The notes under the pieces are model-generated. The model was not told where the DNA came from. It saw only the letters and a list, made by a program, of their open reading frames with translations, and made no database searches. From CAZJHX01 sp964545715 (GTDB lineage Bacteria; Myxococcota_A; UBA9042; GCA-2863065): a stretch of DNA of 18,392 nt. Positions 8,664 to 18,239 of this stretch are shown here, in pieces. Location of the stretch: positions 1 to 18,392 of the forward strand of contig CAZJHX010000194.1 in the NCBI GenBank assembly GCA_964545715.1, read 5' to 3'. Both the position numbers and the translations under genes were made by a program. The stretch's first letter is position 1. The number at the start of each line of letters is the position of its first letter.

Positions 8664-8667
<4 letters not shown>
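8428..8667 (-). CDS. MoaD/ThiS-like sulfur-carrier protein
   Basis: Small protein of 79 aa that looks like a beta-grasp, ubiquitin-like sulfur carrier. Evidence: the length, an N-terminal beta strand (IVTVDFMG), a central helix (TTAENMLLSMGY), a DGETVTISVP strand, and a C-terminus ending in Gly-Gly-Gly (PFGGG) like the adenylated and thiocarboxylated GG tail of MoaD and ThiS. In MoaD this tail donates sulfur to molybdopterin. It overlaps the upstream lipoprotein stop as ATGA at 8664-8667 and lies 24 bp before the Mo-hydroxylase medium subunit, so a role in the molybdenum cofactor or its sulfido ligand is a reasonable inference. No MoaE, MoeB-like activator or XdhC-type sulfuration chaperone is in the window; activation would have to come from elsewhere. 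It could instead serve a different thiolation pathway. Confidence 0.78.
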
Positions 8668-9790
<1,123 letters not shown>

Positions 9791-9794
<4 letters not shown>

Positions 9795-11179
9795 GCCTTG
9801 TCCGAAGCCGCTCCCGCCATCGCCGCCGCCAACTGTCGAGCCCGGTGAAAGAGCTCGCTCTCGTCGCCACCCATCAGGCGTCCGCCCTGCACCACAGCGC
9901 GGCCGTTTACAAACGTCGTGTGCACCCTGCCGCTCGTCCCACAAAAGACAAGCGCCGCGACAGGATCGTGCATCGCGCCCGCAAACCCGATCTCAGCGAC
10001 GTCGTACAGTACCACGTCGGCCGCTTTACCCGCCTCCAGGGAGCCGATGTCGTCGCGGCCCAAAACCCGGGCCCCGCCACGGGTCGCCACGCGCAGCGCC
10101 TGGCGCGCCGTCATCGACGTAGAGTCGTTCAAACGGTGCACCAGCATCGCAGCGCGTACCTCCGCCAGCATGTTGGATGAGTCGTTGGACGCGCTGCCGT
10201 CGACGCCCAGACCGACCGGCACCCCGCGCTGCAGCATCTCGGGCACACGACAGGCCCCTGATCCCAGTCGCATATTTGACACCGGGCAGTGCGCCACACC
10301 GGTGCCTGTGCGGGCCAGCGCGCCCAGCTCGCCGTCGTCAAAGTGCACGCCGTGGGCGAACCAGACGTCGTCGCCCATCCAGCCCAGCTTCTCCATCAGG
10401 CCCAGCGGCCGCAGGCCGTGGACCTCCAGGCAGAAGTCCTCTTCGTCTTTGGTCTCGGCCAGGTGCGTATGCAGGCGCAGTCCGCGCTCACGGGCCAGCT
10501 CGGTCGACTGAACCATCAGCTCGGTGGTCACCGAAAACGGCGAGCACGGCGCCAGACCGACGCGACACATCGACAGCGGCTCCGGGTCGTGCCAGGCGCC
10601 GATCACGCGCTCACAGTCCGCCAGGATCGCCGTCTCGGTCTGCACGCAGTCATCGGGAGGCAGTCCGCCTTCCGACTCCCCCAGACTCATCGAGCCGCGG
10701 GTGGGGTGGAAGCGCATGCCCAGCTCCTGCGACGCCCGGATCGTGTTGTCCAACAGGTCCTGGGGCGCGCCGCGCGGAAACAGGTAGAAGTGGTCGCTGC
10801 TGCTGGTGCACCCGGTCAGGAGCAGCTCACCCATGCCGATCAGCGCGCTCACGTGAACACACTCGGGCGTCATCTTGCGCCACACCTGGTACAGCGTCTT
10901 GAGCCAGTCGAAGAGCTTGGCGTCCTGAGCCGCCGGAACGGCCCGGGTCAGCGTCTGAAACATATGGTGGTGCGTGTTGACGAAGCCGGGCAGCGCAACC
11001 TTCCAGCGGCCGTCGATGACCTCGTCCACGTCGGGATTGTCTTGCAGCGCCGCCGCCACCGCAGGCCCCACCGCCTCGATGGTTCTGCCATCGATCAACA
11101 GGTCGGCGTCGTGGTATTCGGCGCCGGCATCATCCATCGTGGCGATGGCCAGGCAGTCCTTGATCAGTATGCGGGGCAT
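9791..11179 (-). CDS. 8-oxoguanine deaminase-like amidohydrolase
   Basis: Metal-dependent deaminase of the amidohydrolase superfamily (TrzA/AtzB/guanine deaminase branch), 462 aa, full length. The TIM-barrel metal site is complete: HxH at His70/His72 (NTHHHM), HTHLAE at 237-242, HGVH at 276-279 and Asp327 in GVDGSASND. NTHHHMFQTLTRAVPAAQDAK-type and GELLLTGCTSSSDHFYLFP-type segments resemble bacterial 8-oxoguanine deaminase, which converts 8-oxoguanine to urate and ammonia; hydroxyatrazine or isocytosine-type deamination are alternatives. The C-terminal composite beta domain ends in SGRVHTTFVNG. It is cytoplasmic. It is the likely first gene of the coupled unit; a GC-rich inverted repeat lies just before its ATG and no clear ribosome-binding site is visible. 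Its stop overlaps the lipoprotein start at 9791-9794. Confidence 0.88.
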
Positions 11180-11181
11180 GG

Positions 11182-11199
11182 CCGGCGGATATTAGCCGG
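11182..11199. promoter_or_regulatory. Small inverted repeat at the amidohydrolase start
   Basis: CCGGC (11182-11186) and GCCGG (11195-11199) flank 8 nt, ending within three bases of the amidohydrolase ATG. On the mRNA this would be a 5-bp GC hairpin beside the start codon, where a ribosome-binding site is otherwise missing. A run of seven G residues on the plus strand lies just beyond. It may restrain initiation or be a remnant terminator of the upstream gene; no T-tract follows. Confidence 0.2.
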
Positions 11200-11214
11200 T
11201 CGGGGGGGCGTTTG

Positions 11215-11742
11215 CTACTTAGCGCGGTAGAGGCCGGTCAGGTTTGTGCTGGTCGCGCGCAGACGCGCACAGATGTCTTTGGCCAGACGGACCATCAGCT
11301 TGTGCCCGATCTCGGGGTGCTCGTGGCACAGCTTGTCATAGCTGTCGCGGCTGAGGTGCAGCAGGATAGCGTTGTCGCTGATGACGGCGGCGGTGGACCC
11401 GCGAAACTCACCGTCGATGAACTCGAGGTCGCCGCAGACGTCGCCGACGTCCAGCTCGGTGGTCGCGACGCGACGGCCGGTGCCGTCCAACGTTGTCAGC
11501 TCGACGACGCCGTAGGCGATGATCCACGCGACGTTGCTGGGATCGCCTTGACGAAACAGCTTGTGCTTGTGACCGGCGCGAAACGCGGTGAGGTAGTTGG
11601 CTATCGCGCTCAACTCGTCCTCATCAAACGTCTCGGCCAGGCCGGCGCACTCGAGCATAAGGACATGGTCCTCGTGCTGGCTCTTGATCTCGCCAAGGGC
11701 GCCTTTGCCGTCGAGGTTGTCTATGTAAGCTGGGGTGCTCAT
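11215..11742 (-). CDS. Stand-alone cyclic nucleotide-binding domain protein
   Basis: Small cytoplasmic protein of 175 aa consisting of one cNMP-binding (CAP/PKA regulatory-type) domain. Residues about 25-55 match the N-terminal helix region (LECAGLAETFDEDEL), 60-110 the beta roll (KLFRQGDPSNVAWIIAYGVVEL), and GDLEFIDGEFRGST (104-117) the phosphate-binding cassette, with Arg114 as the phosphate-contacting residue. The cassette differs from the consensus (GE-ALL-RAAT) in having Asp105 and R-G-S, so ligand preference is open. There is no helix-turn-helix, kinase or channel domain, so it is not a CRP-type transcription factor; such proteins usually act through partners. The frame is open to 11886, but the ATG at 11742 gives the natural domain start, with only a weak ribosome-binding site. 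It lies 31 bp after the exchanger gene, and a six-base inverted repeat (11756-11761 with 11785-11790) spans the gap. Confidence 0.8.
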   Translation of the reverse strand: MSTPAYIDNLDGKGALGEIKSQHEDHVLMLECAGLAETFDEDELSAIANYLTAFRAGHKHKLFRQGDPSNVAWIIAYGVVELTTLDGTGRRVATTELDVGDVCGDLEFIDGEFRGSTAAVISDNAILLHLSRDSYDKLCHEHPEIGHKLMVRLAKDICARLRATSTNLTGLYRAK

Positions 11743-11773
11743 GCCCAAGTGTACGGGCCCGACGCTACCGGCC

Positions 11774-12898
11774 TTAAGGTGAACCGGGCCACCAGCCCGA
11801 GGCCGTGCCGATGATCCACACGACAAAAGCGCCGTACATGGCCAGCATTGAGAAGGCGCGCTTGCGCCCCACACGCTTGCTCGCAAGGAAGATCCCCAGC
11901 GAAACGACTGTGACGAAGATCAGTACATAGAGCAGCCAGATGATGCCCTTGGGGTCGCTGACCTCCACGTGGCCGTAGATCAGCGTGTACACGAGCAGGG
12001 GCAGGCCGATGCCGATGCCGATGTCGAACGTGTTGCTGCCAACCGCGTTTGCGATGGCGTCGTCGTACTCTCCCTTGAGGCTGTCTTTGACGCTGAGGAT
12101 GGTGTCCGGGATGCTGGTCGCGGCCGCCGCCAGGATCAGCGCGGTGAAGTAGGGCGCCACCTCCAGGTAGTCTGCGACGTCGACCACGGCCTGGGCCAGA
12201 TAGTGGCAGGCCACGCCCAACACAGCGACCGACAGCGAGATGACGCCCCAGGCGCCCGCGGTAGTGAACGGCCGGCCGCGAAACAGGACCTTGTCGAAGA
12301 ATGGCTCGATCAGAGACGACAGGTTGCTGGCGCGCTCGCGGCGCGGGGAGTCATCGACGGTCTCGGGCTCGGGCTCGGGCGCCACGTAGTCACGCGTAAC
12401 CCCCCACAACGAAAGCAGATAGACCGCATACACCGCGACGAGGGAGACCCCTGCGATGGGCCCATGGTGGTTGCCCTCGGACAGCAGCGAGATGAGGACC
12501 AGCTCGCCGAGCAAAAAGAAGACGCCGTTGCGCACCAGGAAGCGGCGGTCGATCTTGATGTGGGAGATGCGCTTGCGCGTGCCGTCGGGCTGCTTGACGC
12601 CGATCGCGGCCACCGCCAGCACGCAGCACGCCGGGATGACGGCGACGTTAAATACGGCGCTGCCGGCACAGGTGGCGATGCCCGCGGCGAACCCGTCGCG
12701 GTCCGCGAACTCGAACAAGAACATGGCCGACGTAAAGAGCTCGGGCAGCGAGCTGCCGACGGCGTTGATGGTGGCGCCTTTGACGCCGGCGGGCATGTTG
12801 CGACCCAGGAAATCGGCCGCCGGTTCGAACGCATCGCAGGCGTAGCGGATCGCCACCGCCGACAAAACGACGATCAGAACCGGTAGGGCAATTGCCAG
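11774..12898 (-). CDS. Na+/Ca2+ exchanger-family (CaCA) antiporter
   Basis: Inner-membrane cation/Ca2+ antiporter of about 374 aa, two inverted halves of roughly five helices. Counting from the proposed start, the alpha-1 repeat is at 41-60 (ATINAVGSSLPELFTS) and the alpha-2 repeat at about 258-292 (TSIPDTILS ... GSNTFD). The alpha-2 motif has SIPD rather than SLPE, as in NCKX-type K+-dependent exchangers. An acidic cytoplasmic loop (APEPEPETVDDSP) joins the halves. The reading frame is open to 13186, but that stretch duplicates phosphorylase sequence. No ATG lies near the first helix; the best candidate is CTG at 12898, eight bases after GGGAG, which would start LAIALPVLIVV. TTG at 12865 or GTG at 12856 would cut the first helix. 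The start is therefore uncertain; the protein family is not. It begins next to the glycogen phosphorylase stop. Confidence 0.8.
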   Translation of the reverse strand: MAIALPVLIVVLSAVAIRYACDAFEPAADFLGRNMPAGVKGATINAVGSSLPELFTSAMFLFEFADRDGFAAGIATCAGSAVFNVAVIPACCVLAVAAIGVKQPDGTRKRISHIKIDRRFLVRNGVFFLLGELVLISLLSEGNHHGPIAGVSLVAVYAVYLLSLWGVTRDYVAPEPEPETVDDSPRRERASNLSSLIEPFFDKVLFRGRPFTTAGAWGVISLSVAVLGVACHYLAQAVVDVADYLEVAPYFTALILAAAATSIPDTILSVKDSLKGEYDDAIANAVGSNTFDIGIGIGLPLLVYTLIYGHVEVSDPKGIIWLLYVLIFVTVVSLGIFLASKRVGRKRAFSMLAMYGAFVVWIIGTASGWWPGSP

Positions 12899-12902
12899 CG
12901 GA

Positions 12903-14837
12903 TCAGCTCCCGGCGGGCTTGTAGTACTGCTCGATGTAGTCGTTGAGCATGCGCTCGGCGCTGAACCCGGCCGTGATGGTGCCGATAGACCGGCGTGCCG
13001 CGTTGGACCAGCCTGCGCTCTCGCCGTGATCGTTGCGATCGTAGAAGAGCGGCGCAACGGTGTCGGTGAGCAGTTCGAACAGCGACTTGATGTCAGCTTT
13101 GTCCTGAATATCGTCGTCGGCTTCGCCCACGTCCGGGCCGATCTCCCAACCGTTGGAGCCGTCGTAGCCCTCTGGCCACCAGCCATCGGGTACGGACAGG
13201 TTCAGACAGCCGTTCATCGCCGCCTTCTGGCCGCTGGTGCCGCTGGCCTCCAACGGGCGCCGCGGGTTGTTGAGCCACACGTCGCAGCCCATCACCATCA
13301 TGCGGCCGACCTCCATGTCGTAGTCGGGCAGCAAATGGATGCGCCCGCCGAACTTGGGGCTCTTGGCCGCGCGAACGACCTCTTGAATCAGCTTCTTGCC
13401 GTTGCCGTCGGCCGGATGGGCCTTACCGGCGAACAGGATCTGCACCGGACGATCCTCGTTGGTCAGCAGCTTCACCAGGCGCTTCTTGTTCTGCAGCAGC
13501 AGGTTGGCGCGCTTGTACGGCGCAAAGCGGCGCGCAAAGCCAATAGTCAGGATGTCGTCGCGCAGCGCCTCGGGCGTGCCGGTGCGGCAGCTCTTGGGCA
13601 TGGCGAGAAGACGTTTGCGTGCAAAGGCGATCAGGCGACGGCGCAGCTCGTTGCGAATAGCCCAGATATCGTCGTCGGAGGTGCGCTGGACGATCTCGTC
13701 GGCGACCCAGCTGCCGACGTGCACGCCGTTTGTGACGTAGTTGATCTCAAACCCGGGCCACTGCTCGCGCGAGACGCGGCCGTGGATCTCGCTGACGCCG
13801 TTGCGGCGATCGGCCAGATTCAGTGCCAGCACCGTCATGCAGATCGCGTCCTCGGCGGTGTCCTCTTCATGGGCCTGTTCGAGGGCCCACTCCACGAAGT
13901 CGGCGTCCTCGGCAAAAGCGGCCTCAACGTGCGCGCGCGCGAGCTTGGGACCGAACCGATCGTGGCCGGCGGGGACCGGCGTGTGCGTTGTGAACACCGC
14001 GCGGGACTGGATCGCGGCGACCGCGGCGTCACGATCACCGGACTTGGCCTCACCGGCTCGCACGGCCTCGGCCAACGCAAAGGCACAGTGGCCCTCGTTC
14101 ATGTGTAGGACGCGGCCGTCGAGGCCAAGCTGGACCAGCAGGCGGTGTCCACCGATGCCCAGCAGCAGCTCCTGACGAATGCGCGTGACGCTGTCCCCGC
14201 CATAGAGGCGGCGGCACAGGCTGCGCAGCGCGGGGTTGGTGTTGCGGTCGACGTCCGGATCCAGCAGCAGCAGGCGGGAGCGCCCGACGCGGACCTCGTA
14301 CACATCGGCGTGCAGCTCGCCGACGGGCGAGTTGACCATGACCGTGTTGTCCAGCTTCACCAGCGGGTGATCGCCGCGAACCAGCTTGGAGGACCCGGAG
14401 ACCTGGCGGCCCTTGGCGTCGATCTCCTGCTTGAGGTAGCCGTCGGTGTAGAGGAAGCCCAGTGCGACGAAGTCCAGGCGGGAGTCGGAGGCCTGCTTGA
14501 CGTGATCGCCGGCCAGGATGCCCAGCCCGCCCGAGTAGATCGCCAGGCTCTCGTGCAGCCCGTACTCCATGCAGAAATACGCCACTGGAGGTGCGTCGAT
14601 GCAGGGCGCGTCCAGATACTCTTGCAGCGCCCACGCTTCACGGCTGAGTGCGTCACCGAGTCCGGCCGCCTCAAACGCAGCGACTGCGCCCTCGTCGCCC
14701 ACCGCGGCCAACCACGTGTAGGGGTTGCCGCGCGCAGCCTGGAATCCGTCGGGGTCGGCAGCGGCAAAAAGCGCCTGCGTCGGCGTGTGCCAGCTCCATC
14801 GAAGATTCGAGGCCAGGGCTCTTAGTAAGTCGATCAT
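12903..14837 (-). CDS. glgP: Alpha-glucan (glycogen/maltodextrin) phosphorylase, short bacterial type
   Basis: Cytoplasmic PLP enzyme of the alpha-glucan phosphorylase family, 644 aa, releasing glucose 1-phosphate from glycogen-like polymers. The N-terminus (LASNLRWSWH, residues about 7-16) is the start of the DUF3417 region common in this bacterial branch. Then follow YFCMEYGLHESLAIYSGGLG and ILAGDHVKQASD, the substrate/phosphate site loop. ASGTSGQKAAMNG with Lys538 is the equivalent of the PLP-lysine segment GTGNMKFMLNG in E. coli phosphorylase. The protein is shorter than the 800-plus aa of E. coli GlgP but normal for the short bacterial/archaeal group. The ATG at 14837 is preceded by AAGGA with five bases spacing; a GTG at 14861 is less likely. 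It sits 40 bp after the VCBS lipoprotein gene and 4 bp before the exchanger. No other glycogen gene is in the window. Confidence 0.9.
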   Translation of the reverse strand: MIDLLRALASNLRWSWHTPTQALFAAADPDGFQAARGNPYTWLAAVGDEGAVAAFEAAGLGDALSREAWALQEYLDAPCIDAPPVAYFCMEYGLHESLAIYSGGLGILAGDHVKQASDSRLDFVALGFLYTDGYLKQEIDAKGRQVSGSSKLVRGDHPLVKLDNTVMVNSPVGELHADVYEVRVGRSRLLLLDPDVDRNTNPALRSLCRRLYGGDSVTRIRQELLLGIGGHRLLVQLGLDGRVLHMNEGHCAFALAEAVRAGEAKSGDRDAAVAAIQSRAVFTTHTPVPAGHDRFGPKLARAHVEAAFAEDADFVEWALEQAHEEDTAEDAICMTVLALNLADRRNGVSEIHGRVSREQWPGFEINYVTNGVHVGSWVADEIVQRTSDDDIWAIRNELRRRLIAFARKRLLAMPKSCRTGTPEALRDDILTIGFARRFAPYKRANLLLQNKKRLVKLLTNEDRPVQILFAGKAHPADGNGKKLIQEVVRAAKSPKFGGRIHLLPDYDMEVGRMMVMGCDVWLNNPRRPLEASGTSGQKAAMNGCLNLSVPDGWWPEGYDGSNGWEIGPDVGEADDDIQDKADIKSLFELLTDTVAPLFYDRNDHGESAGWSNAARRSIGTITAGFSAERMLNDYIEQYYKPAGS

Positions 14838-14877
14838 CAGCTTCCTTCTGACTCGGGTCACCTTGGGCCCGCTTTTT

Positions 14878-16917
14878 TTATAGCAGATCGGCCCTGTAGT
14901 CCACTTCCCCTCCCTCAGTCAAGAGGACCCTGTAGTTAGCCTGGACGCCCTCGAATGTCTCGACCGCACCGGCGGCGTTTGGCCAGCGCACCTCCACGCT
15001 GTCGATCTCGCACGCCGAGCCAAGGCCAAAATGCAGCACTGTGCCGTGTTGGAGACCGTAATGGCCGTAGCCGCCGCCGCCCTCGCGAGTCTGCGAGACG
15101 CCGCCCGCGGTGACCGTCACGCGCGCCCCGATAGCGGACTTATTGGTGCCCTGAGCCCCGACGAGCTTGAGCTGCACGAAGTTGGAGGCGGCCCCGATGT
15201 CGTTGCGGAAGATGTGCACCTCCTGCGTGTCGTAGCAGGTCGGATCGTTCTCGCAGCGGAAGCGGCCGTGACCCACGACCAAATCCAGGTCACCGTCCCC
15301 GTCGAAATCAGCCGCGGCGACGCCGTGAGAGCGCGGATGGTCGATGCCGTCGGCGATTGAGACCTCCTCGAAGGTGCCCGACGCGCTCTGGTGGAAGAGG
15401 AAGCCACGGGTGCCCGGGTAGTCCGAGCTGCCGATGTAGATGTCCAGCCGACCGTCGTTGTCGAAGTCCAGGAAGGCGCCGCTCATGTCGCCGGCGTTCC
15501 AGTCGACGCGGTCCCAGTCTCGGTTGAGGCCGGTGACGCCGCCGCCGGGCCGAGAGAAGACCGGGTCCGCAGCGCCGTCGTTGAGCAGCAGCTCGCTGGG
15601 ATCGGAGCTCTCGCCGACGTCCCAGTGCACGATCTCCAGGTGCATCAGGTCCAGGTCACCGTCGTTGTCGACGTCGCCGCAGATGGTGGAGAAGGTGTTG
15701 CCGCCCAGGCGGAAGGGCTCGCGGTCGTACTCGTGATTCCAGCGCAGCTTGTCGACGCTGGTGCACGGGAAGAACGTCGGCGGGGCCGGTACGTCGGCGC
15801 AATCCGCGGCTTCGGGCATCAGCTGGCAATAGCATTGCGCGTTGAAGTTGGTCGACCAATCGGCCCGATGGTCGGCGCCGACCGCGGACTCCAGGGAGCG
15901 GTTGATGTATGAGCCGTTCTGGCTCTGCCACAGCCCGTTGAAGTACCGGCCGTAGCTCGAGGACAGCAGGTCGGGCCAGCCGTCGTTGTTGACGTCGCAG
16001 ACCGTGGTGCCCCAGGACCGGCGGCGGACGTTGGCGGAGTTGATCGGCCCCAGCGTGGTCCAGGGCCCCAGGTTCAGGCCGTAGGAGCTGGTGGCGTCCG
16101 AGAAGAAGCCCGTGCCGTCGCCCGCGTAGAGGCGGTCCTCGGCGATCTCCTGGCCCAGCGTGTCTGCCCCAATCCACAGGTCCAGGCGGCCGTTTTTGTC
16201 GACGTCGGTGAACGACGCTGAGGCGAAGGCCGCTGACTCGGGCTCGTCTGCAAAGGGGTTGATGTCTATCAGCGTGAACTTGCCCGACCCGTCGTTGAGC
16301 ATGATCTCGCTACGGTCGCCGTTGTCCTTGGCGGGGTCCGACCAGTTGGTCCCGCTGAAAGCGTCCATGTCGCCGTCGTTGTCCACGTCGCCCCAGATCA
16401 CGATGTGGGTCGTGCGACCCTGCTCACCCTTGCGGGTCGTGGTGAAGCCGCTGCTCTCGGTGATGTCCTCAAACGCCAGCCCACCCTTGTTGCGCAACAG
16501 CCAGGTGAAGCGCTTGCCACCGGCAAAGTCGTCGCGCTCGCCCACGGCGTGGTTGCGAATGCTGAGGTCGGGCAGGCCGTCGCCATCGATGTCGGCCGTA
16601 CTGACGCGGACGCCGGTGACCCCGAGCTCCGGCAGGCCGCTCTGGGCGGTTACGTCGGTAAATGCCGAAACGCCAGGCTGCCAGGCCGAGGTGCCGCTGC
16701 GACAGATCTTGGGCAGCGGATCGTCGGGTACCGCGACGTCTTCGCCGGCGGCCATGCCCACATCCAGCGGCGGGTCGCCCTGGTCATCGCTGCCGGGTCC
16801 GTCCGCGCTGCCGCTCATCGCCTCGTCGGACGCGCCGGACGGCGTGGGGATCAGCCCGCCCTGGCAACCGGACACCATGATCGCCAACGCGCTCAGCAAA
16901 ATCTGCAATCGGATCAC
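14878..16917 (-). CDS. VCBS/FG-GAP repeat lipoprotein with ASPIC/UnbV C-terminal domain
   Basis: Predicted surface lipoprotein of 679 aa with an integrin-alpha-like beta-propeller. GTG at 16917 is preceded by GAGGAG at good spacing; the lipobox VSGC puts the acylated residue at Cys18. A Ser/Gly/Asp linker follows to about residue 70. The body carries at least seven calcium-loop repeats, including DIDGDGLPD (109-117), DVDNDGDMD (177-185), DVDKNGRLD (238-246), DVNNDGWPD, DVDNDGDLD, DFDNDGRLD and DFDGDGDLD. The last 110 residues match the ASPIC/UnbV domain found at the end of CRTAC1-like proteins (NFVQLKLVGAQGTNKSAIGA ... HFGLG ... VEVRWPNA). Such proteins bind calcium and are thought to mediate surface interactions; no enzyme activity is indicated. 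It is the first gene of the long minus-strand run and is divergent from the FAD protein. Its relation to the phosphorylase downstream is unknown. Confidence 0.92.
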   Translation of the reverse strand: MIRLQILLSALAIMVSGCQGGLIPTPSGASDEAMSGSADGPGSDDQGDPPLDVGMAAGEDVAVPDDPLPKICRSGTSAWQPGVSAFTDVTAQSGLPELGVTGVRVSTADIDGDGLPDLSIRNHAVGERDDFAGGKRFTWLLRNKGGLAFEDITESSGFTTTRKGEQGRTTHIVIWGDVDNDGDMDAFSGTNWSDPAKDNGDRSEIMLNDGSGKFTLIDINPFADEPESAAFASASFTDVDKNGRLDLWIGADTLGQEIAEDRLYAGDGTGFFSDATSSYGLNLGPWTTLGPINSANVRRRSWGTTVCDVNNDGWPDLLSSSYGRYFNGLWQSQNGSYINRSLESAVGADHRADWSTNFNAQCYCQLMPEAADCADVPAPPTFFPCTSVDKLRWNHEYDREPFRLGGNTFSTICGDVDNDGDLDLMHLEIVHWDVGESSDPSELLLNDGAADPVFSRPGGGVTGLNRDWDRVDWNAGDMSGAFLDFDNDGRLDIYIGSSDYPGTRGFLFHQSASGTFEEVSIADGIDHPRSHGVAAADFDGDGDLDLVVGHGRFRCENDPTCYDTQEVHIFRNDIGAASNFVQLKLVGAQGTNKSAIGARVTVTAGGVSQTREGGGGYGHYGLQHGTVLHFGLGSACEIDSVEVRWPNAAGAVETFEGVQANYRVLLTEGGEVDYRADLL

Positions 16918-16937
16918 GAAGCACTCCTCTGCGGGGA

Positions 16938-16954
16938 GTGGCCCTACCGGCCAC
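16938..16954. promoter_or_regulatory. Perfect palindrome in the divergent intergenic region
   Basis: GTGGCC (16938-16943) and GGCCAC (16949-16954) form a perfect 6-bp inverted repeat around five bases, 17 bp in all. It sits almost midway in the 65-bp gap between the divergent VCBS lipoprotein and FAD protein starts. This is the size and place of a dimeric repressor operator acting on both genes. No regulator gene adjoins, and no convincing -35/-10 pair is visible in the gap. Confidence 0.35.
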
Positions 16955-16982
16955 CGAGGAAGCATGGTAACGGTTTGTGGTC

Positions 16983-18239
16983 ATGGACTCCACGCGCTTC
17001 CTCATAGTCGGCAGCGGCGTCACCGGGCTTGCTTTCGCCAATTTCACCGAGGCGTCCACCGATCAGTGGATGGTGCTCGAGAAGGACACCGAGCCGGGCG
17101 GCTACTGCAAGACGGTGGCCCAGGACGGCTTCGTCTGGGACTACAGCGGACACTTCTTCCACTTCCGCAACAAGGACATCGAGCGGTACCTGTGCGACCG
17201 GATGGACGCGGACGAGGTCGATACGGTCGTCAAGCGATCCGGCGTGCTGTATCAGGGCACGCGCGTCGATTTTCCGTTTCAGAAGAACATCCATCAGCTG
17301 CCTCAGCCCGACTTCATCGATTGCCTGCACGATCTGTACTTCAGAGACGCGGACCGCGACATCCGCTCTTTCGAGGATATGTTGTACGCGCGCTTTGGTC
17401 GGGGCATCGCCGAGCGCTTTCTGATCCCGTACAACGAGAAGCTGTACGCGTGCCCGATGAACCGCCTGGACGTGGACGCCATGGGCCGGTTCTTTCCGTA
17501 CGCCGACGTGGACGACATCATCCGCAACTTCAAGCGCCCCGATAACCAGAGCTACAACGCCACGTTCACGTACCCACGGCGGGGCGCCATCCGCTATATC
17601 GACGCGCTGCTGCATGACCTGCCGGACGCCAACATTCACTATGGCGAAGCCCTGACCGGCATCGATGTGGACCGTCGGATCGCGACGACCACCAAGCGCG
17701 AGATCCAGTACGAGCATGTGATCTCGTCAATGCCCTTCGACAAGCTGCTGCGCGCCGCCGCGGTAGAGCACGACCCGGCGGTCTACACGTGGAACAAGGT
17801 GCTGATCTTCAACCTGGGCTTCGACCGGAAGGGCGCATACGAGGACCACTGGCTGTACATCCCGGAGCGCGAGTACTGCTTCTATCGTGTGGGGTTCTAC
17901 GACAACATCTTCCACACCGACCGGATGAGCCTGTACGTGGAGATCGGCTTGGAGCGGGACGCCGATCCAGGCGACACGCAGCAGTGGCTGGACCGCGTCC
18001 TGGGTGATCTGAAAAAGATAGGCATCTGTGAGGATCACAAGCTGGTCTCGTGGCACAGCGTGGTGCTCGACCCGGCGTACGTCCACATCACGCAGGCCTC
18101 GCGCGCCGACTTTGCACTGAAGTCGGCGGCGCTGCGCGACAAGGGAGTGCACTCGCTTGGGCGGTACGGCGGCTGGACCTACTGCTCCATCGAGGACAAT
18201 ATGCTCGAGGCGCGCGCGCTGGCCGCCGAGCTGGCGTAA
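16983..18239 (+). CDS. FAD-dependent oxidoreductase, UDP-galactopyranose mutase/protoporphyrinogen oxidase-like
   Basis: Cytoplasmic flavoprotein of 418 aa in the amine-oxidase/UDP-galactopyranose-mutase-like superfamily. It begins with a Rossmann dinucleotide-binding site, VGSGVTGL (residues 9-16), and Glu33 at the end of the second strand (MVLEKDTEPGG), the ribose-binding position. The following PGGYCKT and GHFFH (56-60) are typical of mutase-like members involved in surface-sugar metabolism. The C-terminal FAD contact is SLGRYGGWTYCSIEDNM. The enzyme may rearrange or oxidise a nucleotide sugar or another substrate; the exact reaction cannot be assigned, and I see no adjoining polysaccharide genes. 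ATG at 16983 is chosen; a GTG at 16977 two codons upstream is possible and would give 420 aa. Neither has a good ribosome-binding site: GAGGA at 16956-16960 lies too far away. It is monocistronic as far as seen. Confidence 0.85.
   Translation: MDSTRFLIVGSGVTGLAFANFTEASTDQWMVLEKDTEPGGYCKTVAQDGFVWDYSGHFFHFRNKDIERYLCDRMDADEVDTVVKRSGVLYQGTRVDFPFQKNIHQLPQPDFIDCLHDLYFRDADRDIRSFEDMLYARFGRGIAERFLIPYNEKLYACPMNRLDVDAMGRFFPYADVDDIIRNFKRPDNQSYNATFTYPRRGAIRYIDALLHDLPDANIHYGEALTGIDVDRRIATTTKREIQYEHVISSMPFDKLLRAAAVEHDPAVYTWNKVLIFNLGFDRKGAYEDHWLYIPEREYCFYRVGFYDNIFHTDRMSLYVEIGLERDADPGDTQQWLDRVLGDLKKIGICEDHKLVSWHSVVLDPAYVHITQASRADFALKSAALRDKGVHSLGRYGGWTYCSIEDNMLEARALAAELA

Noticed and set aside
9795..9944. Upstream extension of the Asp-Thr-Gly lipoprotein frame.
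   Set aside because: It would bury the signal peptide 50 residues inside the protein and overlap the deaminase; the ATGA start at 9794 is natural.
12899..13186. N-terminal extension of the exchanger frame, 96 codons into the phosphorylase gene.
   Set aside because: The extension is Ser/Thr/Arg-rich with no membrane segment and sits wholly inside phosphorylase coding sequence.
16160..17545. Plus-strand open frame of 461 codons spanning the divergent gap; an ATG at 16964 has GAGGA upstream.
   Set aside because: It overlaps the VCBS lipoprotein in antisense and the FAD protein in another frame; its translation is Arg/His-rich without any domain.
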